DNA of 64,000 nucleotides from an uncultured Planctomycetaceae bacterium (GTDB lineage Bacteria; Planctomycetota; Planctomycetia; Planctomycetales; Planctomycetaceae), in assembly GCA_937916515.1 (NCBI GenBank), contig CALFSX010000038.1, positions 1 to 64,000 on the forward strand, read 5' to 3'. Shown here piece after piece: positions 35,534 to 44,700 of the stretch. Each line of letters opens with the position of its first letter. Positions within the stretch are counted from its first letter, which is position 1. The notes beneath the pieces were generated by a model. That model was not told where the DNA came from. It did no database searches and saw only the letters and a list, made by a program, of their open reading frames with translations. The translations under genes and the position numbers were made by a program.

Positions 35534-37027
35534 ATGACTCGGTTGCACGTTGACGTCCTCGTTTTAGGTGCTGGGTTTGGCGGCAGTCTGCTATCGGCTG
35601 TGCTGGCGAAAAACGGAAAACGCGTGGCTGTGGTGGATCGAGGCGTTCATCCTCGATTTGCGATTGGAGAATCATCCACTCCGTTGGCCGATGCGATACT
35701 TAAGCAGATTGCGACGAGGTACGGCCTTCAGGAACTGCTGCCGCTGACCCAATATGGAAGCTGGAAGCGGTGCTATTCACAATTACGCTGCGGTGTGAAA
35801 ACCGGGTTCAGCTATTTCGGACATCGAGCTGGTGCTGCGTTTGTGCCGCGTGATCAGTTGTTGGTTGCTGCCAGCAACTCGGCAATGAAATCTGATACAC
35901 ATTGGCTGCGCAGTGACGTCGATTTGTTCCTGTGCGAGTACGCTGCAAAACAAGGCGCGTCGATTGTTCAGGGGGCAGACTATTTTCTAAGTGGATTCAA
36001 CGAAGGTTGGTGTGTTGAAGGCTCGGCGGAAGGGCGTGAGTTTGCATTTGTCAGTGAATTTATTGTCGACGCTACGGGAGGTGCTGGCGAAGTATTGCGG
36101 CATTTGGGAGTTGCGGAAAACTCGGACGCATTGAAAACGAACTCTACGGCGTTGTTTGCTCATTTTGACGGCGTGCCAACGGTGGCCGCCACGTTGGCTG
36201 AACGCGGTGTTGACTTACAACCACACCCGTTCAACTGCGATGCGGCGGCCGTTCATCATGTGCTTGAAGATGGCTGGATGTGGCAACTTCGATTCGACGA
36301 TGACACGGTGAGTGCGGGAATTCTGGTGAACGGCGACAGTTGCACGGCGATACGGCAGTCTGAAAAATCGCTGCAAGCTGTTTGGGACGATCGTTTGAAA
36401 CCATATGCGTTTGTTGCCAGTCAGTTCACAAACGCGTCTGTTGTTCGCCCGCAATCCGGACTTCAGCAGACTGGACGCTTGCAAAGAATTTGCGAGCGGG
36501 CGGCAGGAAATAACTGGGCCGCGCTGGCCAATGCAGCGGGTTTTGTTGATCCTTTGCACAGCACCGGGATTGCTCACACGATGTCCTGTGTTCAACGTCT
36601 GGCGGCGATTTTGCTGAACGAAGCCGCGAAACCACGAACGGAAAGTTTGCGACGCTATTCGGACGATCTGCTGAGTGAAATTCGACTTGTCGATGAGATG
36701 GTGGAAGGTTGCTACGCGGCTTTACCAGGCTTTCGTTTGTGGAGCGATTGGTGCATGCTGTACTTTGCAGCAGTGACATCGGCAGAACAGTCACCTGTTG
36801 GTAATGAGCCGACTTCTTTCCTGCGTGCGTCTGATTCACGCTTTCGGAGCATGTTGGCGGAAGCGCGCCAGCGTTTGCAGCGAGTGATTGACCTGGATCG
36901 CGACGAGCGTGCGATCAGCGGGTTTGAGGAGTGGTTGCGTGCTGCGATCGGTCCGTGGAATCACGTGGGGCTGATGGATGATTCGGTGAACGGCATGTAC
37001 CGATCCACGGCAGCTCCCGATCGATGA
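35534..37027 (+). CDS. FAD-dependent halogenase-like oxidoreductase
   Basis: A 497-residue flavoprotein. The FAD-binding Rossmann motif is VLGAGFGGSLLSAVLA (10-25), followed by GESSTPLAD (45-53), the position of the GEST/GEAT motif in flavin-dependent halogenases. YSQLRCGVKTGFSYFGH holds a Lys where these enzymes carry their catalytic Lys (by eye). GWMWQLRF is a variant of the halogenase WxWxIP motif, and NAAGFVDPLHSTGIAHTMS matches the second flavin-binding segment. It could be a halogenase or a related geranylgeranyl-reductase/monooxygenase. ATG 35534 is preferred since it opens directly onto the FAD motif. It is last in the synthetase/radical SAM/flavin gene group. Confidence 0.75.
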   Translation: MTRLHVDVLVLGAGFGGSLLSAVLAKNGKRVAVVDRGVHPRFAIGESSTPLADAILKQIATRYGLQELLPLTQYGSWKRCYSQLRCGVKTGFSYFGHRAGAAFVPRDQLLVAASNSAMKSDTHWLRSDVDLFLCEYAAKQGASIVQGADYFLSGFNEGWCVEGSAEGREFAFVSEFIVDATGGAGEVLRHLGVAENSDALKTNSTALFAHFDGVPTVAATLAERGVDLQPHPFNCDAAAVHHVLEDGWMWQLRFDDDTVSAGILVNGDSCTAIRQSEKSLQAVWDDRLKPYAFVASQFTNASVVRPQSGLQQTGRLQRICERAAGNNWAALANAAGFVDPLHSTGIAHTMSCVQRLAAILLNEAAKPRTESLRRYSDDLLSEIRLVDEMVEGCYAALPGFRLWSDWCMLYFAAVTSAEQSPVGNEPTSFLRASDSRFRSMLAEARQRLQRVIDLDRDERAISGFEEWLRAAIGPWNHVGLMDDSVNGMYRSTAAPDR

Positions 37028-37074
37028 TGGCTGTGTGCCGGATAGCAGCGTTTCAACCCCGTTGGCGTTCATTT

Positions 37075-37168
37075 CTTCGTAGCGACAACGTCGCGGCTCG
37101 GCGATCAAAGTTTTCCACGTCTTTCCGCGTGCCACGCCACCCGGTCAAGGGCGAAGCCCCTGTTAGGG
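37075..37168 (+). repeat. Dispersed intergenic repeat, copy C
   Basis: CGTAGCGACAACGTCGCGG, CTCGGCGATCAAAG, CACGTCTTTCCGCGTGCCAC, CCGGTCAAGGGCGAAGCCCC, TGTTAGGG. It lies between convergent genes, and its terminal TTA supplies the stop codon of the minus-strand hydrolase gene. Confidence 0.8.
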
Positions 37169-39085
37169 CACAAGCTGTGTTGTTTGCTGTTGGCTGGACG
37201 AAGTTTCGTGGTCAATTTGCCTAACGGGGTATGAGCGTTCCTTAACTTCCTGAAGGTGTTCCAACAACACTCGGCGAACTTCGGCGATGGATGCTGGGTG
37301 ACGATGCACTTCGCTGTGAGGTGCTTTGACTGTAATTTCAGAATTCACGTGTTCTCGATGAGCGCTGCGAAGTTTGACGACTCCATCCGTACCGTTCTTG
37401 ATGGACTCGTTATTTTTGAAGCCCACGATATTGTGGTGCTTCACGTCTGGCGGCGTGCTGGTTTCGCCGACAATTTTCAGGATGGCAGAATCTTTGTTCA
37501 GAGAATCCAGGCTGGTTTTGGGAGCAAACAGGCGATCCCATCTGCTTTTGTGATTCTGCCGAAATATCAGCTGGCTTAGTTCCGACGTCGTGTTCGGAAG
37601 ACTGACCAACGATCCTCCCAGCCACCGAGTGAACACGTTGGCATATCCACTTCCGTTGAATGGGCTGGCGATCGTTACGATTCTGTCGATCGATCGATCC
37701 GATTCAAAAAAGAAGACTCGCTGGATTTCAGAACGAATTTTTTCGTCTCCCTGAATCTGTTCGACCGGAATGGTGCTCATGGCGTTCCACAGACGATCTT
37801 CGCTGTCGACAGTCATCAGGTATGACATCAGGCCGCCCATGCTGTGCCCGACAACAACCATTTGATCAAGCTTTTCGTTCTGGCCGTGCGGATCGCAGCG
37901 GAGGCGCAGTTCTTTGAGGCGTTCTCTAAGTCCGGCCGCTGCAAACGTGAGCGGCTGTCCGGTTGGGTACATATAGAACCAGAATTGGTACTTTGATCTG
38001 ACTTCCGGATCGCTTTGAAGATCGTTGAACATCTCCATCCATGTGACGGGGCTGGACCAGATTCCATGCACCATCAGGACGGGGATTCTGTTCGGATCAA
38101 AGGGCTGCACCATGTACAGGCCCTCAAGTTCCTGAGCTTTATCGGTTCGGAAGAAGGCGAAGGTGTCGAGCAGTGATTTCTTGGGGTCGGTTAGAAACCA
38201 GGCCAGTGGTATGCTGATGTCGGATTCCAGCGGCAGGAATGTGTCGCTGACGCTGAAGCCGTCTGAGTTACGTGGGTCGTACAGTTCCATCGTCGCGGTG
38301 ACGTTGTCAGTGGGTGGCCCGAATCTTGCTACTACAGTCACTGGAAAGCTTAAGCCGTCTTCGTAGTAGGCTTCCAATGGGTCGTTGGTTTTTCGTCGAC
38401 GAACCATAATCGGTACGCCCATTCCGGGTTTGGTATGGCGGTTACGAAGATTCTTGAGTTCGTAGTCTGCGACAAATTCAAACTGCCCCAGTTGGTCCGT
38501 TGTAAGCCATTGTGTTGGATGAGGGATTTCCATCGACAATGTGCGGTGACTGATTGGCAGGCGAATCGATTTGCCAAGCAAATAGTCGCCTGAATCACGA
38601 GTCAGCCGCAATAGTTCCTGCAGACTGGTGTTGTAGATGTCGGTTGCGTGGCGGTGCGACGATTCGTTGGGGTTGACCAGAGTTCCATCGTTTGTAGGAG
38701 TGGTCAGATACATCCAGCTGTAATGGGTTGCGTCGAAGCATAGTTCCATTGCCAATGCGCGGTCGTTGTCTTTGGAAGCTTCAGCTGCCAGATAGCTGAT
38801 TTCCGAAATCGCGTGCAGTGTTTCCTGACGATGCTCGGTAGCCATTTTTGATCGGCAGTGCTGAATCATTCGAACAAAGTCGTCGCCGCCGGAGTAGCCG
38901 GTTTGCTTCAGGAAATTCTGGGTTCGAACAGACGGTCCCTGTCCGAATGCTGTTCTTGTAAGCCGCTGAGTGATTGGGTTTTTGGGTTTCTGACGCAGCT
39001 CCACAAACTGAACGGTCGTGCAACCACACAGCGCAATCATCAGCGTCCAGATGCATAGCAGCCGTGTGGAAGTTTGGAAGGTCAT
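37163..39085 (-). CDS. Lipoprotein alpha/beta hydrolase (lipase/esterase-like)
   Basis: A 640-residue envelope lipoprotein: signal MTFQTSTRLLCIWTLMIALCGC with lipobox ALCGC (Cys22). The N-terminal 300 residues are a helical plus beta domain of unknown role. The C-terminal half is an alpha/beta hydrolase: VLMVHGIWSSPVTW (oxyanion side), then VVVGHSMGGLMSYLM with the GxSxG nucleophile Ser, IVTIASPFNGSGYAN, and a late HREHVNS or HSEVHRHP segment for the catalytic His. This arrangement is common in lipases and PGAP1-like esterases. ATG 39085 gives the best lipoprotein signal; an ATG seven codons upstream exists. The last residues (QQTTQLVP) end at a TAA formed by the adjoining repeat copy C. Confidence 0.75.
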   Translation of the reverse strand: MTFQTSTRLLCIWTLMIALCGCTTVQFVELRQKPKNPITQRLTRTAFGQGPSVRTQNFLKQTGYSGGDDFVRMIQHCRSKMATEHRQETLHAISEISYLAAEASKDNDRALAMELCFDATHYSWMYLTTPTNDGTLVNPNESSHRHATDIYNTSLQELLRLTRDSGDYLLGKSIRLPISHRTLSMEIPHPTQWLTTDQLGQFEFVADYELKNLRNRHTKPGMGVPIMVRRRKTNDPLEAYYEDGLSFPVTVVARFGPPTDNVTATMELYDPRNSDGFSVSDTFLPLESDISIPLAWFLTDPKKSLLDTFAFFRTDKAQELEGLYMVQPFDPNRIPVLMVHGIWSSPVTWMEMFNDLQSDPEVRSKYQFWFYMYPTGQPLTFAAAGLRERLKELRLRCDPHGQNEKLDQMVVVGHSMGGLMSYLMTVDSEDRLWNAMSTIPVEQIQGDEKIRSEIQRVFFFESDRSIDRIVTIASPFNGSGYANVFTRWLGGSLVSLPNTTSELSQLIFRQNHKSRWDRLFAPKTSLDSLNKDSAILKIVGETSTPPDVKHHNIVGFKNNESIKNGTDGVVKLRSAHREHVNSEITVKAPHSEVHRHPASIAEVRRVLLEHLQEVKERSYPVRQIDHETSSSQQQTTQLVP

Positions 39086-39372
39086 CGTGAACGACGGAAT
39101 TAACAAAGAATGCGAGTGAAAAGAACGGGTTTGGCCCGCAGTAAGTCTGCAAACGCGGAAAAGTTGCCTGAGTGGCGTTTTGCCCGGAGATGGGGTAGTT
39201 TTCCGACGGAAAATGGCTGAACTGGTTGGAGCGTAAGGTCTAAAGACCTGCGGATTTGGTCAATGCCAGACTTAGAAATGCTGTTAGTTTAGGGTGTCTG
39301 CGCAAACGGCTGGTGGCTTGTTGACGTATGAAATCGTTCGCGTTCATCTTCATTGCGTTTGAATAGGAATTC

Positions 39373-41496
39373 ATGTCGCCAGATTCGACTCGGAAAACGT
39401 CGCTGTTGCTCACGTGCATTCTGTTTGCTTCATCGGCGATTGGGATGACGGCGGCTGTTTGTACGTGTTTGACGGTTCCTGAAATCAGTGGCGGCGTTTT
39501 TCCGCGAGACGTCAGTTCGGTGCTGGTGGGATGGTTGGGGGGAGTCACCACCAGAAATGCAATTGGCCAGGTGATCACCGATCTTGGCTGGGGCTCTGTG
39601 TTTGGAAGGCTAATCCTGCTGGTCTGCATTTTGGTGACTGCAGTGCGATTTGGTGCTCGCGGCGGCGATTCAGTCGGCAAACAACAGGCGTTGGTTGCGG
39701 GGCTTCGTCAAACGATTCTGGTATTTGCAGTTGGAACCATCTGGTGGTTAATGTGGCTGTTCGGCGGTTTGCTGTCTCAACCTATCGTGACTTTTACCGT
39801 TGGAATTGCACCCTTGTGGTTGCCGTTATCGCTGGCGTTTTTTGTTTGGATTTGGTGGCGTCAGATCCTGGTGTCGAGTTCGCCTGATTTGCCGCAAAGC
39901 GTGCAATCCTGGCGGCCGGTGGGAACTCTGCTGTTGGCGATGCTTGTCTGGATTGGTGTTTCCTTCTGGATGAATTGGGCGATGTATTGTCAGCTGTTTA
40001 TTCCCCATGGCGATTCTGCCATGTACGAAGAACATTTGTGGAATGTCTGGCACGGCAAGGGGTTTCGCAGCTATCTGGATCAGGGGCTGTTTCTTGGCGA
40101 GCATATTCAGGTGATTCACCTTCTGTTGCTGCCGTTGCATATGTTGTGGCCGTCCCATTTATTGCTGGAATTGGCTGAGTCAATCGCGTTGGCCAGTTGT
40201 TCGATTCCCATCTATTTGATGACCAGACGTTACACTCAAAGCAACAGAGCAGCAGCACTAATGGGGATTGCCTGGCTGTTTTATTTTCCAATGCACTTCC
40301 TGGATATTGCGATTGATCAAAAGACGTTTCGACCGATCGCGCTGGGGCTGCCCTGTCTGTTCTGGTTGATTGAGCTTGCAGAACGTCGTAGATTTGGATG
40401 GGCGTTTGTCTGCCTGATATTGGCGTTGTCTGCCAAGGAGGACATTGCACTGATTGCTGCACCGTTGCTTGCCGTGCTGGCGATTAATGCGTGGCGACAT
40501 GATTCATCCAGAGTACACAACAGGCGGGACTTCCGGGCTCTGTTTACAATGTCGCTTGGTACGGTTTTGTATCTGGTGGTTGTCGTTTTGTTTGTGATTC
40601 CGGCATTTCGCGACGGCGCAGTTGTCCACTACAGCCGCTACTTTGGTGATTTGGGAAACACGCCAGGCGATCTGGTGAAAACATTTCTGTCTCAACCTGG
40701 CAAAGTGGTCGCTCAGGCAATCAGCGTTCGAAGTTTGTTATACGTTTTCGTGTTTATGGCGCCGCTGGCTTTTCTACCGGCACGTCGCCCGCTGATTTTG
40801 TGTGCCGGAGCGGGAACTTTTGGCATGCTGTCGTTGTTGCAGTTCGGTTCACCAACCGATTTGCCTCCTGTGCCCTACCATCACTTTCATGCTCCGTTGC
40901 TGGTGGTGGTGTTTTGGGCTGCAACATCCAGTCTTGCCGCAGGTTCAGGCACACAGGCTGGCCCTGGATACTTTGGCCTTCGATTATTGGGAAGGCTGTT
41001 AAGCTGGGCGCGTCTGGGGGATTCAGGATCAGCTGCTCAGCAGGCATTCTTGGTGCTGTGCTGCTGTGTGACGACTTCCATGACTTCATCGATGATGCCG
41101 TGTGGCGTGACATTTTGGTCGCAGGATTCACCGTTTGGTTATCGAACGCTGTATTTGCCTGATAACCCAGCTCAGGTTGAACGTGTGGCGATGGTTTCTG
41201 AAGTGCTGAAAGTCGTGCCTGAGAATGCCCGCGTGGCATCGACGGATTTTATTCACACTCGGTTGACTCATTGTGAGCGGTCGTACGACTACAGCAACTA
41301 TCTGCGAGCTGTGAATAACTATGAGCCGGGTGTTCCGCCAGACACTGATTACATAGTTATTGATACCAGACACAAGTACAGCGAAGTTCGGTCGCCTGCA
41401 GATGTTCCCGAGCTTCGTGGCGGCGACGCCTGGGAATTGCTTCCCGACACAACGAACGGCGCATTTTTGATACTGAAGCGAACGCTGCCTGATTAG
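39373..41496 (+). CDS. DUF2079 multi-pass membrane protein
   Basis: A 707-residue integral membrane protein with about a dozen hydrophobic segments. The DUF2079 core is clear: PHGDSAMYEEHLWNVWHG, SYLDQGLFLGEHIQVIHLLLLP, SIPIYLMTRRYTQSNRAAALM, FHFLDIAIDQKTFRP-type and LALSAKEDIALIAAPLL. The first membrane part (HGDSAMYEEHLW, acidic loop) and a soluble C-terminus resemble GT-C type glycosyltransferases, so it may transfer sugars from a lipid carrier to a periplasmic substrate, though DUF2079 has no proven activity. It stands alone; the promoter lies in the 287-base gap shared with the divergent hydrolase gene. Confidence 0.75.
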   Translation: MSPDSTRKTSLLLTCILFASSAIGMTAAVCTCLTVPEISGGVFPRDVSSVLVGWLGGVTTRNAIGQVITDLGWGSVFGRLILLVCILVTAVRFGARGGDSVGKQQALVAGLRQTILVFAVGTIWWLMWLFGGLLSQPIVTFTVGIAPLWLPLSLAFFVWIWWRQILVSSSPDLPQSVQSWRPVGTLLLAMLVWIGVSFWMNWAMYCQLFIPHGDSAMYEEHLWNVWHGKGFRSYLDQGLFLGEHIQVIHLLLLPLHMLWPSHLLLELAESIALASCSIPIYLMTRRYTQSNRAAALMGIAWLFYFPMHFLDIAIDQKTFRPIALGLPCLFWLIELAERRRFGWAFVCLILALSAKEDIALIAAPLLAVLAINAWRHDSSRVHNRRDFRALFTMSLGTVLYLVVVVLFVIPAFRDGAVVHYSRYFGDLGNTPGDLVKTFLSQPGKVVAQAISVRSLLYVFVFMAPLAFLPARRPLILCAGAGTFGMLSLLQFGSPTDLPPVPYHHFHAPLLVVVFWAATSSLAAGSGTQAGPGYFGLRLLGRLLSWARLGDSGSAAQQAFLVLCCCVTTSMTSSMMPCGVTFWSQDSPFGYRTLYLPDNPAQVERVAMVSEVLKVVPENARVASTDFIHTRLTHCERSYDYSNYLRAVNNYEPGVPPDTDYIVIDTRHKYSEVRSPADVPELRGGDAWELLPDTTNGAFLILKRTLPD

Positions 41497-41549
41497 TTGG
41501 ATAATTCAATGTCGTTGCTTGATGTCGAGCTGAACTGCGCGGCGCGCAT

Positions 41550-41588
41550 AAAAAAAGGTCGTCACGAAACCCGCATTTCGTGACGACC
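41550..41588 (-). terminator. Strong rho-independent terminator downstream of the secretin gene
   Basis: A perfect 13-bp stem, GGTCGTCACGAAA (41557-41569) with TTTCGTGACGACC (41576-41588), loop CCCGCA. On the minus strand it is followed by a T-run (complement of AAAAAAA). It lies about 150 bases after the secretin stop; it also sits after the plus-strand DUF2079 stop. Confidence 0.85.
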
Positions 41589-41738
41589 GGACCCCATCAC
41601 TGTCATCTTTGGAAAACCAGAGATACAGCAAGGAACGACTCTAAAGTATGGCGTTGTACTCGCCCGGTCAGACCGCACCTGAACCGGACGAGACTATGTC
41701 AGCATGGACCCGCAATGCCAGTCTGACGTCGCCAGCAA

Positions 41739-44700
41739 CTACAGACCCGATGTCCCAAGGATCAACTCTTCCTCCTCTTCGTGGATGATGATTCGTGGTG
41801 TTACCATCAGCATCACGCTTTCGGTTTCACGACCAACCCCACTGTTCTTGAACAGTCGACTGACGTATGGAATCTTGTTCAGAATCGGTACGCCGGCCAT
41901 GTTTCGTCCTTCTCGAAGACGCTTGATGCCTCCCAGAAGCACGGTTCCTCCATCAGGCACACTAACAGTCGTCGAAACAGAAATCTGTTCCTGAACAGGC
42001 TGCTGAACGGTAAGAGTACCGCCACCGCCGCCAGCCTGGCCTTGTTGGCCCTGCTGTCCGCCGCCGCCGATGCCTCCACCCTGTCCGCCGCCACCGCCGC
42101 CGAAGCCACCCTGGCCACCGATGCCGCCGAAGCCGCCACCAAAGCCGCCCTGACCACCGCCGCCGCCGAAGCCGCCGCCGCCGCCACCAAAGCCGCCGCC
42201 ACCGCCGCCAAAGCCACCTTGACCGCCACCGCCCTGTCCGCCGCCGATTGCTCCACCACCCGCTCCGCCGCTGGCGAAGGAGAATGTGAACACGTCAACA
42301 ACGTTGTTGAACTGTGGTGCCAGAGAAAGCCTTACGAAGCGTCGGTCCGCTGAAATGACAGCGACAACTGTCAGAGAAATCCCGTCAGAGATAGGCTGGA
42401 TGATTGGCTGGAAGCCAACGGCACCAGTACCAACAACCGGGATCAATCCAATAACGAATGGTCGAGTTGTATTGTCTGAAATTGTTGCTGGCTGACCGTT
42501 GAACAGTGTAACCTTCGGAGCGAACAGGATGTTTGCTCGTTCATCACCTTGAGCGGCTTGAATGAAGAAGAAGGCTTCAATGTCGCTTAAGATGGCCATA
42601 CCAACCTGAATACCAGCGTCGGGATTGAAGTTACCAAAGTCTGGTACTCCAAGTTCAAACGAACCTTGACGGAATGAGATGTCGTAATCCTGCGTGAACG
42701 AATCCGGGCTGGCGAGACCAACAACCTGACCGTTGAAGTCGTCGCGAGGAGAATTGACTCGGTTAACCGGGTCGAATAGTCCACCACCACCTTGTTGGTT
42801 TTGCTGACCACCTTGACCACCCTGGCCACCGCCGTTGGTGCTACCGGCAAGGTCTCCGCCCTGTCCGCCGCCACCGCCGCCGCCTGCACCGCCACCGCCT
42901 GGGAAGGTCAGTTGGCGAGAACCAAAGGCAGGAACACCGGTTGGATCTCCCAGGTTGTCCTGGACGTTGAAGTCGAAGTCGACACCGATTCGTTCGAAGA
43001 ATCTGTCAGTCACGCTGATGAAGCGAACTTCAACTGTGACCTGAAGGTCCTGAAGCTTTCGCAGCTGTCCCAGCAATTCCACGATCTGTTCGTGAACCGC
43101 TGGAGTCTGACGAATAACAAGGCTTAACGTGTTTTCGTTGCCGTCCATTCGGCCTGCACCACCATCAATGTCCCAGGTGCCTGGTTCAATGGTTGTTGTG
43201 ATCAGGTCGATCAGTCCACTGAAGTCAACTTCATCGTCAGCCGCTTTGCGGCGACCACTTCGTGCAGGTGATCCATTGGCACCGATGCCCACAGACAGGT
43301 CGTCCTGCATTTGGAACAGACCGTTTCCGTTGGCGTATGCTCCACCGCCGTTGACGATAGAATTGTCATATGGACCCGCTGGCTTGCTAAGTCCCAGTGG
43401 TACCACAAGGTCAGCGACACCGTAAACTTCAACTTCGAATCTGGTTTCCTGTTCCAGTCGGTTGGTGATTTTCAGAACTTCGTTTTCAATGTCGTACACC
43501 AATCCGCCTGCCTGATCCAGCAGCAGGTTCAGAGCACTTCGCAGAGTAATACCGTCAACATCAATGCTGACCGCCTGGTCTGTCGTGAGTCCTTCAGTTT
43601 CGATGGCTCGCTGATCAAGTGCGATGTTGATCCCGTGAGTTGTCGCGATATGTCGGACGATGTCTGTGAGTGGTACGTCGTGGAAGTGCAAAGAAATGGT
43701 CTCACCCAGACTCTGCTCAATCTTGCGTTCGCTTTCTGTGCGAGTTCGCGATGATGCGTTTTTGTACTTCGAACGTCGGTCTGTTAATGTTGTCCATGAC
43801 TGGGCGTCCATCATGTTGTAGTCTTCAGTGGGAGCCCCCATTGCCAGGTCAACTTTGTTCAAAGCGTCCAAAGCATAGTCTGCTTTCTTTTCTTTGATTT
43901 CTTCAATCAAGGCAATCTGTCGCTGCAGCTTTGACTTTTCAACCATAATCACAGCCTGAGGCAGGTTGGGATTCAGGTCTTTGGCCTTTTTGGCGATCAA
44001 TTCCGCTTCTGCATACCGTCGTTGACGCGTCAGGTCGTTGAACTGATTTGTCAGGTCGGCAAATTCCTGTTCAATGCGAATCTGATTATTCAGTTCCGTC
44101 TGGATCTGTTCCTGAACGTTGCGATTGCGTTTTTCGTTGGCAATCATCGGAGCTCGTGCGTCCATATAGGACTGAATGCTTTTCTGAGCACGTTCAATAT
44201 GAGCAGTCAGAACTCGCGACGATTCTTCCGGAAGCTTTGCATCTTCGATGGATGCCATGGTTCGTTCCAGAATCTCCATGGCTTCTTCGCTGTTCTGTTC
44301 CTTCAGTTTCTCCGATCGATAAACTGAATTAAGAACTTCGTTGCGAAGACGCATAAAGCGAACGTCCAGTTCATTAGCGGCCGTCTTCAATGGATCTGGT
44401 TGAGCCATTGGAGAAGGAAGTGCTGGACCGTCAAACGAATCCGCTTCCTGAGCATTTGATGTTAGTGCAATGCCGTCTGTCTTGTTGACGGGGGCGTTGC
44501 CAAGGTTGACGACGCCGCCGTTGGCAAACGGGTTTGCATTGCCGGCAGACTTGGGAGTCATGTCAACCGGGCCATTTTGAGCAAAGCTTGCTGAATCGAA
44601 TGGGTTGTTGCGACTTTCTTCACCCATGGCCTGATCGATATCAGCCAGAACAAGTTCCGGACGATCTTCAAGCAGTGAGTAGGCAACGTTAAGCTGCTGT

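Noticed and set aside
41781-42353. A 190-codon plus-strand frame full of Ala/Thr
   Set aside because: It is the complement of the Gly-rich part of the secretin gene, whose own frame has clear conserved domains.
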